A stretch of DNA of 64,000 bases from Epinephelus fuscoguttatus (lineage: Eukaryota; Chordata; Actinopteri; Perciformes; Serranidae): the NCBI RefSeq assembly GCF_011397635.1, contig NC_064764.1, positions 40,352,955-40,416,954 of the forward strand, read 5' to 3'. Made by a program: the position numbers and the translations under genes. A model generated the notes under the pieces. The model was given only the letters and a program-made list of their open reading frames with translations, had not been told where the DNA came from and made no database searches. Below, in pieces: positions 1 through 11,521 of this stretch; position 1 is the stretch's first letter, and every line of letters begins with the position of its first letter.

Positions 1-1969
1 TAATAATTAATGTTTGTAGCTCGATATGCCAAACACTTAACCAATTTTAGAAACAGTGACAAGCGCAGGCACTGTTAATGTAAAAGTGCTCGTTTGAAGA
101 CATTGGGAATTTATTTTCATTGAGAATGTTTTGTTTTTTTAACCAAACAAAATTCCAGGTCTCAGGAGGATATACCTGATTGTCATAAAACATTTTAGCT
201 ATCTGTCATACAGGTATTGTAAACTGTCAGAGGTCTTGATCTTTTGCAGCTCCATGATGGCTTAAACCCGCTCGCTGCTATATTTAAACACTGGTCTTGG
301 ATTGGTGCACACCATCTGCTGATACCTAAAGCCTCGGTGCATCCCTGGAGGCAGCCCCACAGCCCTCTGCTTTAAAGGGATAGTGCACCCAAATATGAAA
401 ATTCAGCCATTATCTACTCACCCATATGCCGAGGGAGGCTCAGGTGACGTTTTAGAGTCCTCACATCACTTGCGGAGATCCAAGGGGAGAGGAGGTAGCA
501 ACACAACTCCTGAGTAGATAATGGCTGAATTTTCATTTTTGGGTGCACTATCCCTTTAACCCAGACTGTTTGTTTAAGGTGAGACTGAACCTTCTGAGGA
601 GAAATAAGACGCAACACAGAGGTAATCCTTCTTCAGGTCTGCATATATTTTCAATGGTAACATTCATTCTATCAGTTTCATTAAGGTTTGAAATGTCAGG
701 GATCAACACTCTAGAAATATCCTGATGGAAGAAGAAATTATATGATTGAGGGAAGAAACACGATGTAGCGCTCGACTCTGCTGCTGTGGACGCACTTGGT
801 GCTTCACCCCCCGGGGCCGGTCTCAAATCATTGCTCCTTTATTCCTTACATCTAATCGCTCGCTTCTTGAAACAAACCCAGGAGCTTTCGTTTATCCGTT
901 TGGACAAACACCCAGTCAGGGAGGGGAGGGACAGACTTTCATATTTAACAGAGATGTGAGGATACATGCATCCTCTGATCTCTGGTGTCGTGTGTAATCA
1001 TGCCTGTTAATGAGTAACCGGGCAGGTCGGAGACAGAGTGAGCACTCTGGAACTACATTTCCCATTGGGATTATAAGGTGGGACCGAAGTGACAGGCGAC
1101 AGTGCACGCAGAACCACAAAGGTGTGAGAAAAATAAAAATTCGGGGTGTTACATTTCTTGTCCTTGTTCACCTCCAGAGACCATGATCAACGTCAGAAAC
1201 ATACTGGAATCAGACTGCAGTGGATTCGCCCTCGTGTGCCAAACATCATGACTCAGAGTGACTGAACACAAACAGAGGGTCAGGGGAAAATAAAAATCCA
1301 AAAATATATATTTATGTTTATATTTATATATATTTATATATTTACGAGGTATGTATCCACAAAAAAGAAAACACCCAAAATTTCAAAATAGGCAGTCTGT
1401 GTTTTTCTAAATGTGTCCTTGCTCTGCGACGCCTTAAGGAAACATTATTATTAATAGCAATAATTAAAAAAAAACAAAAAAAATCGGAAGCTTTGCTGTC
1501 CACCAGCCGTGCTCGCGTCAAACCTCATAGTCTGGTTTACTGAGACCCGATTCTCCACTGTCGGGAGTCCAGAAGCGCCACAGTGGCGCTGGTGTCAGGC
1601 TGCTGCACTCCAACAAAGAAACAAAAAAGATTGCAAATCTCAAATCACAAAAGTCCCAAAAGGAAAAAAATAAATCACTTCATTGTTGAAAAAAGAAAAT
1701 AAAACAAGAGAACCCCTCCTAACCGTTGATTTCCCAACAACCATGGCCTCAGAGTCTCCAAGGTGAGGTCTGGAGTGAGCTTAACTGCTGAGGGTGGTTT
1801 CGGGCGGTGGGCGGGAGGTGAAGGGAGGCCAGCCACAGGTCCAAAAAAGGTGTCTTTGTGCAACGAAACAAGCCTCGAGGTTAAAGAAAACAAGAAAAGA
1901 ACCAACAGCAGGTGTCCTCCCGACGATTGTTAGTTAGGCTGGCGGTGAGGGGCTCTCTCCCCTCTGTGG
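1..1969. other. armc8 3' flank, probably including its 3' UTR
   Basis: No protein-coding exon is recognisable here. The part next to 1969 should be the 3' UTR of armc8, which reads leftwards. On the minus strand an AATAAA-like signal lies near 837-842 (TTTATT on the plus strand), which would give a UTR of about 1.1 kb; this is a guess from one hexamer. An AT-rich stretch lies at about 1290-1345. The only clear structure is the inverted-repeat element listed separately at 376-555. Confidence 0.5.
376..555. mobile_element. Foldback MITE with TTAA target duplication
   Basis: Two arms of about 45 bases are inverted copies of each other. The left arm is about 376-420 and begins AGGGATAGTGCACCCAAA; the right arm is about 508-555 and ends TTTGGGTGCACTATCCCT. 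They differ by about one base. Both ends abut TTAA (372-375 and 556-559), the target used by several cut-and-paste families such as Kolobok and piggyBac-like elements. The roughly 90-base centre has no coding capacity. Elements with very similar ends are common in fish genomes. The superfamily is inferred from the TTAA target only. Confidence 0.8.
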
Positions 1970-4900
1970 TCACGCTAGGTACTGCTGCATCGCCGTCTTC
2001 GCCCTGACAGACAGAGAGACCGAATCAGTTCAGCTATTCAACAAGTGTCTGATGAGAGTGCTGTGAGGTTTAGGATGTTCTTATTCAGGCCCACCTGTCA
2101 CAGAGGTTGGGGTCAGAGGCCTGGGTGAGTTTGTGCAGGATGTCTACAAAGCCCATCTCCCTCAGCTTGTCCTGACGCTCCTGAGAACCTGAGAACACAC
2201 GATACAGCAGAGATTAATTCATTCACATCTATTAATAGCTGACACTTCCATTTTGGGTTCAAGCTTAAATGGCTTTATTTCTTTAATCTGAGTGTTTTGA
2301 GTTCACTTTGCATCTTGAAATTTGTCTAACTTTGACCTGAGCTGTGCTGAACCTTAGTGAGTACAATCCCTGCTGACCACAGCTTAAACTGAAAGATGGA
2401 CAGAAAAGAAAGACAGACAAGATATTCATATCAGCGTATGGATGGAGCTACTGACTAGACTCTAGTTGGAGTCTCTGAAGCAGTGATCTACTGCTAGCAT
2501 CATTAGCATTGTAGCTGATAGCGCAGACAAACTTTACGTCACATGGACACGCACCCGCCACCGGCATGTGTTGTGTCTTCATCATTTTTTCTGTGTACAG
2601 GGTTCCTACACATTTAGAATTTCAAAATTCCATACTTTTCCATACCGTTATTTCCAGACTTCTTGGCGTTTTTTTTGTTTTGTTTTCCCAGAGAATATGT
2701 GACATCTGAGTAAATATATCTGTGTATCATATTTCACATCATATTTAATTATTCTTAATAGGCGATTGTAGCCAACTACTACCCTGGAAATCCAGAGTTC
2801 TCGCGAGAGCACAATTTGAATTTGCTCAGCGAGTCACTCTGGCAATCAGTAATGATGCTCATTACCCATGCCGTTGGAGCCGAGCTGCACCAATCACATC
2901 GGTGTATCTGATATAGGCGGGCCAGAGGCAAGCTAAACAAATGACGACAGCGCTGCGACGACGAAGTCCGGAATCAGTCAGTAAACACTGCAAGATGGCT
3001 ACGGATGAACACCAGTTGTTTGAAATGGCTTTGGCCGCTACAATGAACGAGTTAGACTTGGCTTTTTCTCTAAAAGAGGAACAGAAGACGGCGCTCGAGT
3101 CTTTCCTTTGCAAGAAGGATGTTTTTGCTGTTTTGTTGACCGGATACGGCAAGAGTCTAATCTACCAGTTAGCTCCACTGGTAGCTAAGCTCTGGATACG
3201 TCACCCTGTGTATTGTTCTGATTGGTCGTAGTGTTATCCAATTGCATGCAGTGATATTTTCAAATGCATGTGTTGAAACATAAATTTAAGGGTCTGGAGC
3301 TGGGCCAGAAAGCTCGTGACCTCGTTGCTTTCTTCTTGAACGGACTTTCGTTGTTTTCTATTAGATATCAAAAACTCAAATTACCGAGATAAAAAAATCA
3401 CTGGAGACACGTAGAATCAGATGCAACTGAGTTTAATGTGCTCGCAGGCAACAAACACATCACAACTCAATGAGTCAAGCTCCGGAGCAGGACTGGAATG
3501 TCTCTGTCTGCGCACTCGCTTTTATTGTGAAGATTTTCTGCTGAGTCGTCTTTTTCTTAATCCTTCCCACTTGGCTCTGATCGTAACAGTATCCCATTTC
3601 TGCTGAGTTTCCACTTTTTCTTTAATCCTTCCCCCTTGGAACTGAAACATAACGGTGTCACATTTCTCCGCTCTCCCCCTGATGGCTGCTTTAATCCTTG
3701 CACTCGTTCATAATAGTATCCCCGCTCTCCTTTTCTCCCTTGGAGCCAATTTCACCGTATAATGCTTTTCTGGGCAGTCTAAACCCACCTCCTCTAGAGT
3801 CATATCAGGACAAGCTGGAATTTCCCCTAACTTTCCACCAATGTTTCTGAGCCCATCTTCATGCTATTTTTAGAAATGATGCACAGTGAATCCTAGGTAC
3901 TTCTCTACCACAATGCTTAAGTGCTCAATGTGTGTGTATGTGTGTCATAAGAATACATGAAATAACAACTCAGTGTGTGATTTGTCAGTTGCACTGAGTA
4001 CATTGCTTCAACACGTATCTTTTAAAAGTCAACTTAAAATTACAGTATAAACACTTCAGTAAATCAGTACATTACACTACACATGCTTGGTGCCGCCCCT
4101 CGAGTTGGGCCATTTTCATTACTCATGGCCAGACCCTAAATCTTTGGGTCTGGATTTCCAGGCTAGCCAAGTATCATAATGGCATGCAAATAGAAACTCA
4201 GGTAAGTACAATGTCTGGGCTGAGGCAAAAAGGTCGGGACTCTGGGTGCAAGCGATGCAGTAACGAGACGTCAGTGTTTTTTCCTTTCATGTGGCTCAGA
4301 ATCGCCTTCTCCCCCATGTTGGCGATTTCACACAAAGCTTGCATCTAGCTGTGTGTGAATTCAATCAAGCCATCCATCCAAAAACTTGCATCTACCCATT
4401 GTGAACCACGTGAAACTCGTCTTCTTGTCGAAGGTGCAGTGTTGGAGTGAAACTTGATACCTGGGGGGCTGGAGGAGGGTCATGGGGCAGCGGACTGGAC
4501 ATACCACTTGTCAATCAGGTAAAAGGGGCGGTATGTTTCCTGAGACATTTGCTCTCACACAAACTGTGCTTGGCCCGGCATAAAACACGATCCGGATTGA
4601 TTAAATTATTTTTGGAAATACCTAATTTTCTATTTTAGAAAACAGCATTTTAGAACTGTGGTAATAATCTGGAAACACAAATATTTTTCCAGACTTTATT
4701 TTTCATTTTCCATACTTTTTAATACCTGGAAATTGATCAAATTTATTTCCATACTTTCCATACTTGCGTAGGAACCCTGTGTGTATGACAGAACCACACG
4801 AAGTCCCTGAATGATAAATCCTGCACCAGGTAACACAGAACTTGCAGCACAAGACCTTCATGTTTCCCACTGTGATGTGAATACGCCTTCAGACCTACAA

Positions 4901-6283
4901 CATTTCCTCACATCCCTCCTCCTCTCTCTGAATCCGGCACCTTTCTTTAGGCTCTCTTCATGTGTGAGGTGTAGTGTGTTCCTTACCGTCCTCTTCATTC
5001 CAGATTAGGTTTGAGATGCAGAAGGTGGCAGCGAGCTGCAGTTTCACATTCGAATGCCCCTGCAGGAACAGCAGAAGTGAAGAAAACAACAAAAGCACAG
5101 GTCACGTGTCTGTGATAAGAAGTCGAACTATTAAACAGTCCACAGTCTTCAGCTGGTTGAACATAACTGCGTGATCTGCTTCTCATTAAAGCTCTGTGTG
5201 CTGACAACACGTCAGGAGTAAAGAGGAAGCAGAGAGTGAGTATGCATGCTGCAGCAACACCACACACTTGATCTGATTGCACTAGATGGTTTTATATAAA
5301 GTACCATGTAGTATTTGATTTTCTGGAGCATGTCGTCATTGGTCATGATGAGTTCCTTGGCTGTGTTGCCGTCGGCGATGTTGGCGAGGATGCACAGCGT
5401 CTGACAGATAAGGAGAAATGTTACGTCAGTGCTGTTATGTGAACATTTTGTACTTTGTGATTCAGAAGAAAAAACTGCCAGCTGATTCTGTCTCATGTGC
5501 TTCCAGCTCTGCACACTGGACATGAATAAAGACCGACCCCTCAGCCTGTCATCATACCTGCAGAATGTTAAAACCACTCTGCAATGCGGCTGTTTCTGTG
5601 CAGCTGTAGTATGAATTCTGTGTGGAAACCATTTGCAAACATGAAGCAGAGGGAGAGCTCACCTGTTCCTTGACCTCTATACTGTGCTCTGCTTCCAGGA
5701 TGAGAGTCACTGCCTGCATGATCTGCTTCCCATGAGAACTCATGATCTGGTCAATGTGCTGACGGTGGAGAGGGAGCGGGAGACAATCAGTATGCAAGGA
5801 TTTATGCCAGTTCAGTACACACGTGCATTTGTACGAATATCTACAGAGTGGGTAAGAAGTGTGAAGCATTCAAGGTTGGAGGTGGAATACTACAACTCTT
5901 CTGTGACATCACTGACCGCAGCGCTCAACACAACAGTCCAAGATGCAGCCTGCAGTCTAAGAGCCGACATACATACACTGGAGCCTCTTTGCTCCTGCAG
6001 GTGTTTGGAGGATATAGATTAAACTACAGGGACTGAGCCTGACTACATCCTGTGTGGTATACACTGTATCTGAGGCATTTAGTTTTACCTATAATAACCC
6101 TGGCGTGAGTTTGGTGGACCCCTATGACCTCAATTCATCTAGAATTTTCTCCATTTTTGGATTCTTCGTTCACCATGAAGGATCGCCAGAAAAACATTTA
6201 TGTGCAGATGATCACTTGGGGGATGAAGTATTTCTTTAAGTCTCTAATCACGCTTGTGTGTGTGTGAGTGTGTGTGAGTGTGT

Positions 6284-6319
<36 letters not shown>

Positions 6320-9300
6320 GAGAGAGAGTCTTACTGGGCGTGTTGACAGCAGATTGCGCAGCAAACCGAGGGTCTTCATCAGCACATTGGTGTCAGGGTC
6401 TGATAGCAGGCGGAACAACTGTTCTGTACCCAAACACCGAACTATCTCCACCTTCACCTTCTGGTCTGCCTGGAACGCCATGTTCTTAACACATAAACAG
6501 AGTTTGTACTGAAATAATCCGACAGTATGAGTCACTGTGTGAAAATGTGACAAGGATCTGCTTGACTTTACTTTAACTCGCTGCAGCCTCACATACACAG
6601 TCAAGGAAAACACAAATTCAACAGACTTTCCTGGACTTTGATGTTAATAAGAAATGTCCAAGTGTAAAATGTTCTTACCATCAGGGCCCAGATCCCGTTG
6701 ACCCTCAGTGCAGGACTGTCACTCTGGGTCAGACTGCATAGTAACTCAATCACCCCTGACTCCAGGATGGGCTGCAGATCGACACAAACAAATGGCCACA
6801 ATATTAAAATCATACAATCTGTTCTCTTTATACATGTGAGTGTGTGTGAGTGTGTGTGTGTGTGTACCTCTTTGCTGGGCGAGAACTCCAGCAGTAGATT
6901 GCATAGTGTAGAGGAGGCCATGACCAGGACTTCATCTGGGGCGTTCTGCAATAGCTACAACACAACATCTCAGTCAGTGTGTGAGTATTCAAACATGTAG
7001 AGATATGCTTTGCCGTATACACTCATTAAACTCCGTCACCGCTCCACTGACCTTCATGAGGGGTTTCCATACAGCGTGGTCATGGAAGCTGGTCCTCAGC
7101 TGCTGCACCGACCGCGAAAGACTGTGGAGACACCTGCCAAATATGAACGGACAAACAGGGGAGAGTTTAGTCACAGTTGCACAACACTTTGTAAGAAAAA
7201 ATTAAAAAGAAAGACGAGGACAGCACTTCAATTTGACTTTTTAATATTGCTATGTGGACATTTTTGCCTTCTTCAGCGTGTATTCTGGCAATTTCACTGA
7301 AATGTCTGTGTGGCGATATTAAAAAGGCAAACTGAAAAGCTGTCCTTATCTTTCTGTCCGAGTCTAATCATGAGTTGAGAGCGTTGCATCTTATTTTTTT
7401 TATAAAAAGAAAACAGGAATCAAAAGGGAATATGGTGAAGAGACACAGAGACTTTATTTTGACCAATCTTTAAAAAATAAGCAAATTAAACAGCAATACT
7501 GTTTCCTAACGTCTTTTGATGTAATTTAGACTTTGAAGGGAAGAAACAGTTAAATACAAGTTAAATATAAATTCAAAGCTCATTAAATTCTTTTAGAACT
7601 TTCATGTCACAAATGTCCGTTAAATTCTTTATAAACGGATAACAGGGATAAGAGGGCAATATCAGCAGGGGCAGATGTCATGGTGGGTGACAGAGACTCG
7701 CTTCTCGCCGTACCTGACAGCCGCCAAACGGACTTTAATGCTGGATTCTGACAGGCCGCTGACTATCCGGTCCATCATGTTTTCCGTCTCTGTGATCTGA
7801 GGTCAGAAACAAGAAAAAGATGGATCAGAATATAAATATGTATGTGCACAATTGCATATGCAAACAAAAATGCACCCAAGGAAAGGTGACCTTTTTGCGG
7901 ATGTCCTCGTCATTGGAGCCCAGCGAGGCGTAAAGTTTGAAAGCAGCTTGTCTCAGCTCGTGTGCGTGCTTCAGGTCATGGTCCAGCTGAAGGTGACAGA
8001 GCAGACAGAAAGTGAACGGTGCATGATGTCACTAAGAGACAAAACTTTTTCATACACAAAGATGAGATCTTTAAACTTGATCAAAGGTCAGGCGTTCCAT
8101 AAGGCTCCATTTCCACTCCCAATAATCTGATTTTGCTCCGTGGATGACATTCATAATTAGACTCACTTGTTAGTTTCTGGGAAATATGAACCACAAATGA
8201 CGACATTCAGATGCACTTAAGATTATTGGGTCATAGCTGATTATAGCGGCATAAGTAGACTGGCTGAAGTGCTGTCTGGAAGTCTGAGCAAAATAAACTA
8301 TTCTGATAAAAATAGCCTTTAATTGGCCTTATTAAGAAATTACATCGTGATTATCATTAGTAGCCACGCAAGCACGGCTCTAGAGATTTAAAGGTTGGTC
8401 GGTCCGCCCTTTTGTCCCTGTACTCTGCCTTTAGTGCTAACTAGCAAATGATTGCATGCCAACAAGCAAAATTAAGGATGTGAAAATGACCCCAGCTTAA
8501 TATCAGTATGTTGGCATTGTCACTGTGAACATGTTAGCATGCTGACATTAGCATTTAGCTCGAAGCGCAGCCTCATGGTGCTGCTAGCGTGGCTATAAGC
8601 TGTGGTACATGTCAGCAGTGACATTTTTGGACGTGAGGGGTCGCGTCACTTGGCACATGGGCTGTCTCCTCTTGTATTTCAAACCGAACCAACATTGCAG
8701 CTTGTTTGGAAATGTTCTCTTACAACCCTTGTCGTCCAAAATTAGCACGTGTACATGGGAAGACTCAAATATGCCTTTCTGTGTGTGTGTTTTTTGGTGT
8801 GTCATGTTTGATGTCATGGACAGGCTTAAAAACAGGTTAGTAAATTGTAGAAAGCCGCACGGAGGCCTGGTCACTTCTTTTGATATTCCTCTTTTTTATT
8901 CAGTCTCTCTTTCAAACTCAGCGCAGACTCATTTGGAACGATGTTTGAGTGCTAAATTTACTGTGTTCATCAGGGTGTTGTGTTTCCATCAAAGCCAATC
9001 AGACCCAGAACTGGTAAATACTTGTGACTACTGCTGAGTCATTTTACCCGGTTGTGAATGCCAACTTTAACCTTTCTATTACATTAAAAAACAGATGTAA
9101 GCGGGTTATTTGTGCAGCGGGAAGCTTTATGTTCTGAAAACAACGGCTCCTTCAAAGTTCTTCATGAGCTATCAAAGGTGGGAGTTGTGCTGGTGTCACC
9201 TGATTTGCATGAAGTAGCCTAGATTCAACTTTATGCAAATGAGGAGCGGACAACCTGCCTCTCCAAACACAACTCAGTGCAATGAGAATGCATTGCATGG

Positions 9301-11456
9301 CTGCAAGGGAAGCTTTTAGGTGACAGATCCTACGGACATGTACTATTGTTCTGTCAGTGTGATGACACAGTCCTGACACATACATTAAACACCTGCCCAT
9401 GTGACATGTAAAGGGCCCTCTCAGGCCCACTGACCCACCCTCTTGATGTCAGTGATGGCGGACACAGAGCTGGGGTATTTGAAGTAGTCGGCCAGCATGG
9501 CCACCAGATGGTCAGTGGTGCTCGCGATCCTCTGCAGCTCCACGTCAGGCTCCATCAGGTAGGCCAGTGTCTCTGCACCCTCCACCCTCTCCTCAAGCAA
9601 ATGTTCTTTACTGCACATCCGCACGAGGCACGGCAGAGTCTGGATGAAAAACAGGAAGTGACATGCACATCAAATAAAGAAGTGATATAATATCTTAGTG
9701 ATTAATAAAGGTGCAGGTGCAGAGGTCTCAGAAAAGCCTGACCTTTAGGACTATGCAGCTGTCGTCTGTCCTGATGGCACCCGCTCGACACATGTACGTT
9801 AGACTGGGACAGAAGGAGAAGAGGTCACACTCACGGAAAGAGCACATAGGAAATATAGACTTATAATATTGATTCATATGGATTTATGTCACTCACCATT
9901 TGGCTGCTGTTAGCTGCATTTCTATGGGTTGATCCCTTTGCATCATTCTGACAAATACCTGAGAGAGCAGCTCGCCATCCACCAGCACTGGAGACAAAAA
10001 CACAGACAGACTGGGGTTAAAAAGTGAAGCTCAGAGGAAAGGAGATGAGGAGACGAGACATGAAGAGAAGAGACGTGAAGAGAAGAGACGAGACAAGATG
10101 TGAAGAGACGAGACATGAAGAGAAGAGACCAAAAGAGAAGAGATGAGACGAGACGTGAAGAGAAGAGACGTGAAGAGAAGAGAAGAGACGAGACGAGAAG
10201 AGAAGAGACGTGAAGAGAAGAGAAGAGAAGAGACGAGACAAGAAGAGAAGAGAAGAGAAAAAAGTGAAGCTCAGAGGAAAGGAGATGAGGAGACAAAACG
10301 TGAAGAGAAGAGACGAGACAAGAGACCAGAAGAGAGGAGATGAGACGAGATGTGCAGAGAAAAACGAGAAGAGACGAGACACAACGAGAAGAGATGTGAA
10401 GAAGAGACCAGAAGAGATGAGACGAGAAGAGAAGAGACGAGATGCAAACAGAAGAGACGAGACTTGACGAGAACAGAAGAGATAAGATGCGAAGAGAGGA
10501 GACTCACCATTCACCAGTGTCATGGAGACCTGAGTGTTCTCATAGGCCAGGACTGAGAAACACTTTAACGCCTGCATCCGGACCTGCAGCGACAACAAGG
10601 TCAGAAGAAGACAAACAGAGGTAATTATGTGTGAAAGGACTTATCATCCAGTCAGGTAAATGAAAACACTCACAGACAGACGGCCACATACCTTATAAGA
10701 GGGTGAGATAAGTAGAGGGGCAATGTTCTGGATGGCACCGTGGTTGAAAAGAACCGTCTGGTGCTCCGGGGTCTGGAGACAACAAACAACCAATCAACAA
10801 TGAATCTTCTTCGAGCCACGAGTGTGATGGACTCCACTGCATTTGTGTGTGTGTGCGAATACCAACAAATACCTTACAACAGTGGGAGAAGATCTGTGTG
10901 ATGTACTCCTGTGTTCTCTGTGAGCGGCTCAGTAGAGACATGAGATGGGGAATCACAGTGGGGTCCTACAAACAAATGGCAATAGTTAGACTCAGTCTAG
11001 AGGACAACTGAACTGATTAAATGTATGCAGGGACAGAATGTGTGTGTATCGTATGTGTTTTTGTAGTACACTCAAGACAACCTACAGTATAGAGCAGCTG
11101 CACAGGGGTGACTGGACTGATGAAGACCGTTCTGAGACACCGAAGACAAGCTTCAATGAAGATCAGGTCCGGACACAGAAGACCTGCGAGCACAACACAG
11201 CTGCTGTAAAGCTCTCTTCATGTCACCAAACATGTCGTCCTTTACATTAAGTATTTACATGCATTAAGTGTGTGTGTGTGTGTGTGTGTGTGTGCTCCAA
11301 CCTTGAAGAAGGGCAGGGATGATGTGACAGTCCACCAGGGACTTGATGTTGTTCTCGGTGCCCATGGCGAGGCTGCCCAGCACCACGGCACACTCTGTCC
11401 GCAGCTCCAGACTGGACGAGCTCTGTTGAAGCAGGTACAGTAATCTGGAGCAGATG

Positions 11457-11521
<65 letters not shown>

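Larger units (their letters stand above)
2598..4779. mobile_element. hAT-like non-autonomous DNA transposon, interrupted by another element
   Basis: The ends are inverted copies over 12 bases: CAGGGTTCCTAC at 2598-2609 and its complement at 4768-4779. TGTGTA flanks both sides (2592-2597 and 4780-4785), a shortened version of the 8-bp duplication typical of hAT elements. Motifs such as CCATACTTTTCCATAC recur just inside both ends, as in hAT subterminal regions. The element lies in the armc8 intron between exons 20 and 21. It has no transposase, and most of its interior is a second insertion at 2776-4163. A fragment of what looks like the same family lies at about 24491-24620. Confidence 0.7.

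Noticed and set aside
3950-4100. Possible regulatory or coding signal between the RecQ-like fragment and the inner element's right end
   Set aside because: No helicase motif or other domain continues there in any frame I could read.
8400-8600. Block with GTTAGCATGCTGACATTAGC-type words in armc8 intron 11
   Set aside because: It looks like a piece of a common fish dispersed repeat, but I could not define ends or a second copy in the window well enough to annotate it.
10143-10467. Plus-strand frames rich in Arg, Lys and Glu
   Set aside because: Pure translation of the GA-rich purine tract inside an armc8 intron, on the antisense strand.
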